Source of the DNA: Trichobilharzia szidati
Lineage: Eukaryota; Platyhelminthes; Trematoda; Strigeidida; Schistosomatidae
Assembly: GCA_944472155.2 (NCBI GenBank)
Contig: OX235279.1
Coordinates: forward strand, 173,083,868 to 173,147,867
DNA: 64,000 nt
Reading direction: 5' to 3'
Positions within the stretch are counted from its first letter, which is position 1. Every line of letters begins with the position of its first letter. Under the pieces are notes generated by a model. The model saw only the letters and a list, made by a program, of their open reading frames with translations. It was not told the DNA's origin and did no database searches. Positions 54,346 to 64,000 of this stretch are shown one piece after another. Both the position numbers and the translations under genes were made by a program.

Positions 54346-56439
54346 CATCATTTAACTTGACACCAGTTAAATCTCCGCAAACCAAAACTTGGCAAGATGA
54401 AAATGGCAAGCTTAAGTATTGACAGTTGAAAGGAATTTCCCTTTTTTAAACTTAGGTCAAATGTTCCACAGCTACGATGCAACGTAACCACTTCATACGC
54501 TTAGTTCTCTATATGTTTGACATAACTGATACAGCGCTAAATCATACTGACATTATTGAAACTAAGTTAATACGGTGATGAGATAAATGCAGTGGTCCAT
54601 ATAATATTTATTTACACTACAGTTACCATGGTGACACTGAAAGTAACAAACGTATCCAAATGGAATTCCATAACATTACTAATAATGACACTATGATTTC
54701 CGGTACACATGAAACAATTTCACTTCATTCAGAATAATTGATTTCGCTTTTTATTTCAAATTATTTTTGCAAAATCTGCCGTAATTATTTCTGTTACTTG
54801 CTAAATATAGTTCCCTATTTTTCTCTCACTCATATTATCATAATATACTTTAAATTGTACTGCTTAGTCACAAGAGACCAATTGATGTCATGCGTGACTG
54901 GTAACCTTAGTATTAGTATACTTACTGAGCTGATTGTCAGTCATTTTTCCAATGTGGCGTCAGCAAGCTAACTACACGACTCCCTGTCGTAACTCCCCTT
55001 TTGAATTGATGGTGTGTGGTAAGTAGTTAGTCGTCGGTGAGGTGTTAGATGTAGGTTATGTGCTTTTTGTCTCACTCTTCATAGCATGGCATATACGTAA
55101 CGCTATTGAAAGTGATGTCCATTGACGACAAGTATCATTCTAATCTCCCCGCAATTTTTCCCCGTTTCTGGTAGGAAATGGTGCTTCACTCCTGAGCACT
55201 GAAGAGCCAGTAGCGGTAATGCTGTTTTTACAAGATGAGATTGCTAAACCCCCACCCAATCTCCCTTCCCTGAGCTTACGACCTTTTGGCTAATGAAACA
55301 AAGAGATTTAAGAGTGCACCTTTCGAGAATCGAAACCGGACCAAATGAATTATTGATGAGCCACTGACTCACTGTAAATCAGTTCTGCAATAACCAGTGC
55401 AAAACTGGGACACTGGGGCTTTAGATAACAGACCACTGTAAAGTTGTTCAAAGATTCAATATATCTCAAGTTTAGCCTGGCTCATATTCTTCTACATCTA
55501 GTGGGAGAATAATCTTAAAACAAACTCTCCAAATAAATAAAGTAAGTGACTAATTTTCCAAAGTATGTAGCAGGTTTTTTCACAAACATCAGTGTACTGA
55601 ACGAATTATGAAGAGGTTACAGCTGCCTATGATCACCGGTGTCTGCGTTGTCTCCTCATTGTTAGGCGGTATTATATGGTGAGTAATAGTGAGGTTCAGC
55701 GAAGTGTTCAGTAAGAAGGGAATGTCAATCAGCTAAGTTGCGAAGCTGCATCGATTCAGATGGTTAAGGCGGGTATTGCAGATGCCAGGTCATCGCGCCT
55801 TCCTCACTGAGTAAGGTTAGCCTACATAGGTATAGGTAAGACCGTCGGATAAAAACCTGGCATAACTCCATGAAGTGTTTAACTGTTGGTCTGAGCCAGC
55901 CATGTAGGCAGGTGTAAACTGCCTGGCTGGCTGGTTGTGATCCTCGAGAAGCGAAGAACTGAAGGTTGGAGACTGTTAGTGACATGATTCAAAAACGTTC
56001 TCAGTAGCGCAAACGTATCCATTCAGGTCCATTAAACTAGCATTGTTATTCTTATCCTTTCTCGATGACGTTTCCGTTTATTTTGGTTACTTTGCTATTT
56101 TGTCTCTATTTTTTGTGGTATGTAGAGTGTGGAAACTTGAACTGATTCACTTTCGTGCAAATCTCCAAGTTCAAAACTCAATCAATCACTGAGCGAATCT
56201 GCAATACGGAGTAATGCATTTATCATCATTACCAGAGATCACATCGTTATCAATATTATTAATTATGGTCTACCTTGAAAATCTTTCAGTATTAAGTTTG
56301 TTAGTGGTTCCTTTAGACAAGGGCGAATTCACCAGTCGTAACTGTTTCCTGACCTTCCTTTAGCGAAAGTTGTTAGATATGGCTGTCGAATGTTGGTTTA
56401 CTGGGATTTTAGGAATTGTTCAAAAGATGGTTGAAGCGA
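54346..56439. other. Intron, unassigned
   Basis: I recognise no exon or repeat copy with confidence. A weak SINE T-like patch may lie at 55205-55330. Confidence 0.3.
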
Positions 56440-57190
56440 AGAAAATTTTCTTTTCGATGAAGTCCTCAACTAGGCTGTACATTCGTGTATTTATGATAAA
56501 TGGATGTGTGGGAACACTATCCAGTGTCGTCGGCTAGTGCTTATCCTTAAATCTGACTTCATAGACCCTCTTTGTTACAACTTCTTACTAGAACTTCCAG
56601 CAAATTCATTTGGTAACCAGTAACTAGTGAGGAAGAAAGAGGCAATAGTGAAAGCAACTCTTCCTTATCATACGGAATTCGAACCCGTCTTTTACACTTA
56701 GCCGAAGCTATGGGAATTCGAGAGAACAATCCTAGTCTTTGCATACGAAAGAAGTTTGTTCTACCTTTGTCTCTCCCTTGCTTAGCCTAGGTGAATTCTA
56801 TTCAAAACCCTCCCACCCTTTCTTATTTTCCATCTCCTTTGTATTTTTATGATATTTATTTAAACTGTGATTACCTATCCACTTCACCCTTAGTATTACG
56901 TAAATTTTTAGATTTGAGCAAATTGATTTATTAAATTGTCTACATATACACATATTGCTGACACCGTTATTCTTATCGTCACTTGCGTAAACCTTATTAT
57001 CAATATTTTGTTATCATTATAATCGTCATTATTACTGACGTTCAAAACATTTACCACATTCTTATTATTATCTCTTTTAGTTCAACCACAAATTCACTGT
57101 CATTGGCTTAGATTTTTATATATAAATCTGTGTAAATTAGAGCAAAGCCTGAAGATCTAATTGAAAACAACAGTATTGTTCGCTTATATG
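56440..57190 (+). mobile_element. PLE group 2 remnant, C-terminus and 3-prime region
   Basis: At 56698-56770 the plus strand gives LAEAMGIRENNPSLCIRKKF, matching the group 2 C-terminus, followed by an AT-rich region like that at 33060-33480. Confidence 0.6.
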
Positions 57191-57944
57191 TCTTGTTCTA
57201 ACATACAGTTGTGTCGATAAACACAGACGTACATCGGAGGAAAACGAGAAGGCAGTGAGCATCTTTCATTTTCTCAACATTTTCAGAAATGATTACAATT
57301 AATAGGGAATACAACACAACACGCACAAAAACAGTGCAGCTGCAGGGCGCTCACACGACGTATTTAAACATCCGATAACATGTCTTTATATTCCTTCTAG
57401 ATAGTAGCAAAATGACACCGCCTACAGTCCGTAGAGGCTACCGGCAACACATGATTTAATTCTAACAGAGGTTGTAGTAATTCGTTGTCCACCTTGATAA
57501 TGCGACTTCTAACTGTAAGCCCTTTGCTGATGAATTGTTTTCACTCAATTAGTTGTTATATCCTCAATTATTAAGCTATATGCTTCATATGTGTCTGAGA
57601 CTTAATTAAATGAGCTTAACTCACAACATATTTTGTTTATCACACACATTCTCTTAGTATTATTGACAATTTACCCGATGAATTACGTAATCACACAGTT
57701 TATTTACATCACTGTCTTGTTGTTATCTCTGCCTGCCTTTGTTTTTTCCGAGAGACTTTATGTAAAGATAGATATATCCTTAATTATATTCTTTAATTAT
57801 TTTTGTATATTTTGTTTCTCCGATAAATATTTTCTCTTCATGTATATTACTATTCCAGGTAATGCTCTCAGCAATGCTAGAGACAATCGTTGTTGCTGAA
57901 CACCTGATAATGACTAATGGAATGAATATTATTACCAAAAGATC
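57191..57944. other. Intron, unassigned
   Basis: The hydrophobic frame at 57633-57899 has no family resemblance that I see. Confidence 0.3.
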
Positions 57945-58600
57945 GTATTATTATTTTTATTATTATTCCCATGGGTTCCAAAATGGAACATAAGGCTTCA
58001 ACAACAAATCTACGTCCTACGCTGTTTTATGCAGTCTTTTCTACCTGGCTGTGTGATTGCCTATGAGCTTAGACTTCCTCTTCAAGCAATGTCTTTAATT
58101 TAACCCTTCAGATTCATGCTAAACGCATCACTAACCCATTTAGGTTCCACTGGACCTATGAGCTGACACATGTGGTGTCACTCAACGTTCTCCGTATTTC
58201 CTTATGCCTATCAGCTGATTGGGCAGTGGGTTCTTGTTTGATTCCTTGGCAGAGTTCCTTGTTGCTTATCTATTCTGGCTGGCCGTTTGATCTTCACTTT
58301 CAAGCGAAAGCAACTGTTGATTAAAGTCTACAGTCTGTTGCAAATGTCTTTAGTGAAGAGTGTTTACCAAGTCTTTTAACCATATAGAAAGACCAATAAG
58401 AAATTAACCCTGTAGATATGGAGCTTGTTCTTTATGCTAAGTGAAGTAGATTTTTACACTGATTCCAGAGTAATGACGGTCTATTTTCGACCCTGCTTTC
58501 GAGGTCCTTATCTGTGCTGCTACTTACAGTCTAAACGATGCTGCCTAGACAAATTCAAGAGTCGGATTCCTTTAGATTTCTGCTGTTGATGACAGCTGAC
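57945..58600 (-). mobile_element. RTE-type LINE, old copy
   Basis: The tail side (TTATTATTCCCATGGGTTCC, AACATAAGGCTTCAAC) is at the low end; CAGAGTTCCTTGTTGC and TCTGGCTGGCCG lie inside. Confidence 0.7.
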
Positions 58601-58609
58601 ATTTCATAG

Positions 58610-58790
58610 TGAATGAACTTTAGTTAGATAGTCATCGAGAATCAGAGAGCACTGAACAGCTGTTTTACCTCGACTTTAAACCAACTCTTCAGCTGTATGA
58701 ACTCACTGACCCACGAAAGACCAAACCTAAGAACGGCCATTTTAACAGGCGTCTGATCCACAATTCAATGAAGATTGTGATCTAGTCCCA
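58610..58790 (-). repeat. Hammerhead-type SINE, old copy
   Basis: On the minus strand CTGAAGAG is kept, but the stem II sides are mutated (GTTGG ... TCGAGG). Confidence 0.55.
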
Positions 58791-59294
58791 TCGCCGACTA
58801 ATGACATCGATCTGAATCCATTTTGCACCCTAAAATAGTGAACATCACCGGTTATGATTTCCCATTAAACCTCAAGTATACCTATCCTGTTACCATTCAT
58901 GAGCCGGAGAGTGTGATATATTCATATTTTGGTTATTTTCTAGTAAGTCGTACTAATTTCAATGATTCCCAAATTTATCAGCAAATAAACAACTAGTAAG
59001 TTAAACTCGTTATAGTTTAAGGTTATTGGAGACAACTAGGGGGAGTGCGTCGATCGTAAGCAAAACAGCTACAACTGCAACGTTGAAAGAACTGATATCT
59101 GATTTCAGGGATGCCTATTTGCATCAAGCAGTTTCTCAGTTGAAGACATTTCCACTGAGTTATTGGTATAGTTATTCACTCCCCTCAAGACGTTCTTAAT
59201 AATGCTTGTCGAAGCAAGCGAATGATTATGAGTTTGAACAAATTTATAAAAGGGAATCATTGTATCAGATTATGAGTTTACTGGAGAAACACCA
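58791..59294. other. Intron, unassigned
   Basis: Nothing recognised. Confidence 0.3.
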
Positions 59295-59663
59295 GTGCTT
59301 ATTAGGCGTTTCTTGTTAATAAAGATCAGGCGGTTGTCGAGAAAGGATAAGCAACAAATAACTCTCACATCATACCAAAACAATAGCCTGTTGTTCAACA
59401 AATATCCAAAGGAAAATAAAGTTGGATTGGACATATACTGAGGAGGCCGTTGAGTGGAATCTTGCCCCAGGCCCTCGAGTGGACGCCCAATGAGTGTCAA
59501 CAAGCTGGATGTCCACAGATTACATGGAGGAGATCTTACGACGGGCAGAATATAAACTTGTAGGCAGTTATGGATCCTGCTAAAAGGACTGCAGGGAACA
59601 GAGTTGAGAGCGGAGATGTGCTCCACCGAAGCCCTACCTTCCAATCGGAGCCCCAGGAAATAA
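59295..59663 (+). mobile_element. RTE-type LINE tail copy, antisense in intron
   Basis: GGATTGGACATATACTGAGG, AGGAGATCTTACGACGGG and CCGAAGCCCTACCTTCCAAT. It ends 29 bp before the exon donor at 59692. Confidence 0.75.
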
Positions 59664-59668
59664 TTTAC

Positions 59669-59684
59669 ATATATATATATATAT
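59669..59684. repeat. (AT)n run beside a splice donor
   Basis: Lies between the RTE tail and the GTAAGT donor. Confidence 0.8.
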
Positions 59685-59692
59685 CGACTTAC

Positions 59693-59886
59693 GTATTTTG
59701 ACCAAACATTTATCGTTAAAATTTGATTCTTCTCGTCTAAATCCAATAGCTGAAACAGTGATAAGCCATAACCGACAACAACACGATCTTTTGTATTTTT
59801 CACTGGACGTCCGATTTTTCCAGCTTTTTCATAATTACCAATCAACTGTTTAATTAAACGCTTCTCCGATGATGGTATCACTTGTT
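59693..59886 (-). CDS. Channel subunit, exon for N-terminal helix and first beta strands of the ligand-binding domain
   Basis: The exon encodes 64 complete codons after two bases that finish a codon from an unseen upstream exon. Its translation begins QVIPSSEKRLIKQL, the amphipathic N-terminal helix, passes through GRPVKN, and ends DEKNQILTINVWSKY, the strongly conserved nicotinic segment that contains the loop D tryptophan of the complementary ligand-binding face. The acceptor is TTTTAG at 59887-59892 and the donor is GTAAGT starting at 59692. The in-frame ATG a few codons upstream lies in intron sequence and is not the gene start: there is no signal peptide, and the acceptor fits better. 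An (AT)n run and the tail of an antisense RTE copy lie within 30 bp of the donor. Confidence 0.9.
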
Positions 59887-59892
59887 CTAAAA

Positions 59893-60169
59893 TCAATAGA
59901 TAAGTAGATAGATAGATAATAATTATATATCATTCATTTTTAAAAATAAAAGTGTAACTGTAGTAATATTAAACAATCTTCACATCTAAGTGACTCTTTT
60001 AACGAGGCACATATGAGTATACGGTTCACTGTGGAATATGGATGGAAAGACTGGAGAGTTTCATTTTGCAGAACTTTCTTGAAATTCTGTGAACTACAGT
60101 TGAAAATATACAAAAAGCATATTAATCATAAAGAATTCCGGAATGTAAACTGTGTCTGTGAATTTTGGT
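59893..60169. other. Intron upstream of the first visible exon
   Basis: No exon recognised. The frame that starts at 60013 overlaps PLE sequence further on. Confidence 0.35.
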
Positions 60170-60760
60170 TATTTTTTGTGACCAATAGGCTTAAAAATAG
60201 GTCCGGTGAGGATATTTTTCAACCGCACCGAAAAAGACACCTTGTTCGAACGAAAGGTTTTATGAAAAAGCTGCAGTTATTAAAAAAGGCTTACAGGATA
60301 ATGGCTATCCTCGAAACATCAAATGGTGAACACAAGAGAGAGAGAAACCACTCTTCTGAAAGTTTGGATTCATAAATGATGAAATGCCTGGATGAATTAA
60401 ATGTGAATAGTCACTGTGTCAGAGTGAGTGAGATTTTACCGAATAGATTGCTTACTGATACAATCTAGGTTTGGCCTGTCCTTTTCCTATGTTGCCCTCC
60501 ATAGCATACACCAATTCGCGTGTACTAGCTTAAGCACAGATATTTGGCAAACAGAAAGAAGAACTTCTGACCTGATTTCAGAGCATAATCTAAGGAAGTT
60601 GTGTCTGAAAGTTGTGAAAGCCTTCATTAATGTGAACTGTCGTCACCTGGTAGATATTTACTAAAAAATTTTGAAAGCATTCAGGATTATTAAAGTACAT
60701 GTTAATTCTGGCCCACTACATTTCACTGAAACTAATGGGCTTGAGTGGTTAACACCGAAA
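60170..60760 (+). pseudogene. PLE group 1 remnant
   Basis: Around 60249-60306 one frame gives EKAAVIKKGLQDNGYPRNI, the linker; around 60500-60660 another gives HSIHQFACTSLSTDIWQTER and SEHNLRKLCLKVVKAF, the GIY-YIG region with the key Tyr and Gly mutated. Dead copy. Confidence 0.65.
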
Positions 60761-61329
60761 TTATGTGTTCACAAACGACATAACATTTATAACATTCGGT
60801 ATTAATCCAGTGTGAACTTTCTGTAGCCATACAGGATAATGTTCCTTGACTCTTTTAGATCAAACAAGCACTAAAGAACCTGGATTCACGACAGCAAGTG
60901 AAGTGGCAGATACGCATAGAATGTGACAGTTTACCTTTCGAGTTACAAAGGAATATTGAGCGGTAGGAGAATGCCAATCTTTATACAGATACAAGGAATG
61001 CTGGCTTCAGAGCGTTGGTGAGAAGGTCTCCTTTGCAGGCTACATTCGTGTATAATATCTTCTTTGGTAAGGAGATAGGATTTTCTTCGCTAGGTTTGGG
61101 TCTCATGTGTTTATCTTTAAAGCGTGCGGCAATAGCCAACTTCAATTAGCGTGATCCCTTCATCTACCGAAAGTAACTCACACACATGCATATACGAGAA
61201 TAATTGTGTATGTAGTTGAGATTACACAGCTAAGTAAATGAATTCACCTTAAATAGTCTTTCTTTGCAAAAGTGTTATTAGACCATATTTCCAAAAATTA
61301 AAAAGTCAAATTTTCTTTCAATTTCATTT
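60761..61329. other. Unassigned
   Basis: No exon of the channel gene was found here on the minus strand. Confidence 0.35.
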
Positions 61330-62090
61330 ATTTACTATTATTGCATTAAGTTCCGAGTGTAGCATAGGGCTTGAACAGCACATCTCCATTTCCCTTTGTT
61401 ATCTGCAGTCGTTTGCTATTGACTTCACAAATGAACACAAAGTTTCACTTCTTCTTCAATCGATATCTTCCAAATCACTCTTGAACTTCCCACTTGCCGC
61501 TTCCCTTTCTGATTAACTTTGACATTCTCATTTGTAACATCATGTGTATTTGAAACGACTCTGCTGATGGAAAATTTCGAGGGGTGATTTCCTCTTAATT
61601 TCTTCTCTATGTTTACCTGGAGTCCTGTTTTCAGTGCTTCTTCTGACAAATTATTGGTTTTCGTCAGTAAATATTCGAGTTTGCGAACACTGAACATAGA
61701 TCATCCGCCAAGTACAGATCTTCAAGTGTTTTTCCGCTGGTCCAACGTATTCATCTCTTCTCGCTTCCCACGGTCGGTAGAATGATTCAGGTCACCATAG
61801 TCAGTGACAGTAGGCAGTCTTGTCTTACTCCTGTCTTTGCTTGAAATGTTCCGGCGACCACTCAGTTAGCATGTAGTATCATCTTTTAGCTATTGAATGA
61901 AGTTTTTAAATGCTTACGGTGTTGCAGTAGTTGACAAATTACTTCGTGGTCACAGCCATCAAAGACGATAAGGTTGAGGTAGAGGTTTGACTGCCATTCT
62001 ATGCCCTGTTCAGTGATCGTAGCAGTTTGTTTCGCACATGATTTACTTCTCCTGTTCTCACCGGAGTTTCGCATCCACAGCACAGTTCGC
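61330..62090 (-). mobile_element. RTE-type LINE, old copy with reverse-transcriptase sequence
   Basis: The minus strand encodes TITEQGIEWQSNLYLNLIVF then DGCDHEVICQLLQH near 61900-62050, and ALKTGLQVNIEK near 61620. Many breaks. Confidence 0.7.
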
Positions 62091-62624
62091 TAGCCGGTCC
62101 AAAGACTGGGAAAAACGCTGGAGAATAGGTATGAAGGTAACCACCCTACTACGGAAAATTCATCTGATTGCTACAGAAATTTCAAAGCACAGAGGAAAGA
62201 AATTATTTTTTTTAATATTCTTTAAAAAAATAATGCCTTCCATCTTTTGATCATTTTTAATTTGAGACAAAATTTGAAATCAATTTTTCAGAATTTTTCT
62301 TTCATGTTATAGACGCCTACTGATTGTAAATAATGCGAAATCATGGGGTAGGGTGAGAAAGAATGTATTTTGCTCTGTAAGCAGTATTGTATTGTATAGT
62401 AAGTACTCTGGATATCCCTGGACTTGACTTCTGTTGAAATAACTCTGTTTTTTAAGAAAATGAGTTAAAAGTGAGCACAGCAGATAAAAGAGTGCAACAA
62501 GTCAATCCATGAATATTCGCCTAAATGAAATAATGAGTGTTTTCTCTGAAACGAAGCAAAATTTAATTAGTTTTATATGTGCATTACTGTAGATCTCTTT
62601 TATGTCTGAGCTGACTTTTATTTT
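62091..62624. other. Unassigned
   Basis: Nothing recognised. Confidence 0.3.
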
Positions 62625-63130
62625 CCACTGTTTTTAATATTATCATTACTGTTTTTATGTTTATTCATTCCCTGCATTGTGATCAGGACATAAGGTTTCA
62701 GCAGGACATTCCTATTCCACTTCCTTCCCTGTCATCACTTGCAACTAACTACAGACTGACCGCCCGCCCAATAAGCTTTTGTTTACTTCCCCACATGATC
62801 ACATCCTCCATGACATCCTGGGACATACGTCATTTCACCTGGTGTGTGATGTCGCCGTAAAGTGTCCTCAGTGTGGGCTCAAGTCATCTCCACTACCTTC
62901 TGCAAATTTCTTGGTCAATAAATTTTTATAACTTCGTCCATGACACGCCGATTCCTTATTGCATATCCCTACTGGTTGATTGTCTGAACCTTTTGTATCA
63001 CCTGTGTCTTGTCCGTGTTCACCCATGGTCTTCGGTCTTTGTAGTCTCTTCTGACAACTTAGTGGTTTTCACTTGCATGTCATTCTGTGTCACTGTTTGT
63101 TTCTCGCTAATTCGGCGAATTCTGTTCTAT
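62625..63130 (-). mobile_element. RTE-type LINE, old copy
   Basis: CAAGTCATCTCCACTACCTTC, TTGCATATCCCTACTGG and the spacing of the blocks match the inverse of the C-terminal region. Confidence 0.5.
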
Positions 63131-64000
63131 ATTAGATTAGATTATTTCTCATTGCCAGCTAGATTAGTCAGTGAAGATATAGCACTATTCAACTTTGCTG
63201 GATTCAAGATGTCCCAGGATGTGAAGTTGCAAATAGTCGCCAGGCAAACTATGCCAAGACAAGTATACTGAACAATGTTGAATGAAGTAGGATAACTTTG
63301 GAATATACTAAAGGAATGTCGATGTGAAATGTCGCACACCAGTGTATAAAATCACAGAGATTTTAACTGGGGCACTTAAGGCCGTTAGTGTCGCCTTCTT
63401 TTAACCTTCAGGATGCTGACACCGCTTTAAACCACTCACAATGACGCATTTGTGCTCCAATTTTGTGACCGCCTTTTAAATTTCAAATATTTACAGCAGT
63501 CTGCTATACTAAAAGTCAATCTGAACGAAGAATATTCTTTTCAATAATTTCTCTTCAGGTTCTTACAATTATAAAATATAATATATTTGTTGTCGTTACA
63601 ATAAAGGCCAGTTATTCGGCGGATACATTTTTAACGTGGAATAACATATCAGTTATGGGATGTCAAAATAAATAGTCGTATTTGTGTGACAAACGTGCTA
63701 GGCTGAATTGGATTACAAAATGTTGTAAAACGGGAGACAATGGTGGTGATTAGTCATAATAGATTTGCAGAGTGGGGTAGGAAAATTGACAAGTCAGTTC
63801 AAGGTTATAAAAGGTGTCAGGTGAGTGACTAGTACAAAGTGATATGTATTAAACAGGAGATAGTAAGACTGCAATGAGAGATTCATGATGAAATAACGAA
63901 TATGTGAAATGAAACAGGTGGAGGCATATATTGAGAAAAGAGATAATATCACTAGTAATAAGTCCGGATAGTATAAATGAAAAATTCGATAGTATTGAGG
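63131..64000. other. Unassigned
   Basis: No exon with a signal peptide was found, so the gene's 5-prime end is probably further on. Confidence 0.35.

Larger units (their letters stand above)
28604..59886 (-). other. Gene span: cys-loop (nicotinic-like) channel subunit, predicted anion-selective; first exon missing
   Basis: This is the extent of a spliced gene with seven identified exons on the minus strand. Joined, the exons give 613 codons and a stop with no frame break, and every intron begins GT and ends AG. The protein is a subunit of a pentameric ligand-gated ion channel of the plasma membrane, most like nicotinic acetylcholine receptors: ligand-binding domain, 13-residue Cys-loop, M1 to M3, a loop of more than 200 residues, then M4. 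The pore segment carries Pro-Ala-Lys before M2 instead of Gly-Glu-Lys, the hallmark of chloride channels in this superfamily; schistosomes are known to have such acetylcholine-gated chloride channels (SmACC family). The ligand is inferred from family. The start codon and signal peptide are absent, so the gene continues past the right part of the window. Introns run from about 0.8 to 8.9 kb and are packed with repeats. Confidence 0.9.

Noticed and set aside
57633..57899. Hydrophobic plus-strand frame as a membrane protein
   Set aside because: AT-rich sequence gives hydrophobic residues by composition. No family resemblance, and it lies antisense inside an intron.
59270..59692. Continuation of the exon frame past 59693 as coding sequence
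   Set aside because: A GTAAGT donor ends the homology at WSKY. The rest is AT repeat and an antisense RTE copy.
60013..60375. 120-codon plus-strand frame as a new gene
   Set aside because: Another frame of the same stretch encodes PLE linker sequence; no domain or splice context supports the long frame.
1..64000. CRISPR arrays, bacterial operons, rRNA genes
   Set aside because: No regularly spaced short repeats and no bacterial gene organisation; the spliced gene and the retroelements are eukaryotic.

Overview
The window looks like a gene-poor, repeat-saturated piece of a trematode genome, most likely a schistosome. Three things point there: a spliced minus-strand gene for a cys-loop channel subunit of the kind described in schistosomes, very dense RTE-type LINEs and Penelope-like elements (PLEs), and a tRNA-derived SINE family carrying a hammerhead-ribozyme-like core. 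The species is an inference from family content; no search was run.

One protein-coding gene is supported. Seven exons of a nicotinic-receptor-like subunit lie on the minus strand: 59693-59886, 53649-53758, 49437-49772, 40387-40505, 35609-35695, 30285-30403 and 28604-29482. I read them off the sequence: every junction has GT/AG borders, the phases are 0,2,2,1,1,0, and they join into one frame of 613 codons plus a stop. They cover the ligand-binding domain from its first helix onward, the Cys-loop, four membrane segments and the long M3-M4 loop. The first exon (start codon, signal peptide) was not found and probably lies beyond 64000. Before M2 the subunit has Pro-Ala-Lys where cation channels have Gly-Glu-Lys, and it lacks the outer acidic ring, so it is predicted to pass chloride, like the acetylcholine-gated chloride channels described in Schistosoma mansoni.

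Much of the rest is mobile DNA. Window 1-28600 (downstream of the gene) holds RTE LINE 3-prime fragments of two young subfamilies (A at 4184-5239, 12988-14046, 24211-24837; B at 11525-12352, 27055-27995), CR1-like reverse-transcriptase remnants, PLE copies with GIY-YIG endonuclease domains, an inverted-terminal PLE at 15906-18497, two solo-LTR candidates and SINEs. Window 28600-59700 is the gene; its large introns (1 to 9 kb) are filled with the same families. Window 59900-64000 has a decayed PLE, two decayed RTE copies and long stretches with nothing I can name.

The most interesting signals are: the chloride-type pore; antisense RTE tails sitting just inside the intron at all six splice donors; a set of very short PLE 3-prime ends, each capped by an inverted copy of itself and bounded by 12-17 bp direct repeats; a hammerhead-like core shared by many SINE copies, several of them arranged head to head; and a tRNA-derived SINE whose tail resembles the RTE tail.
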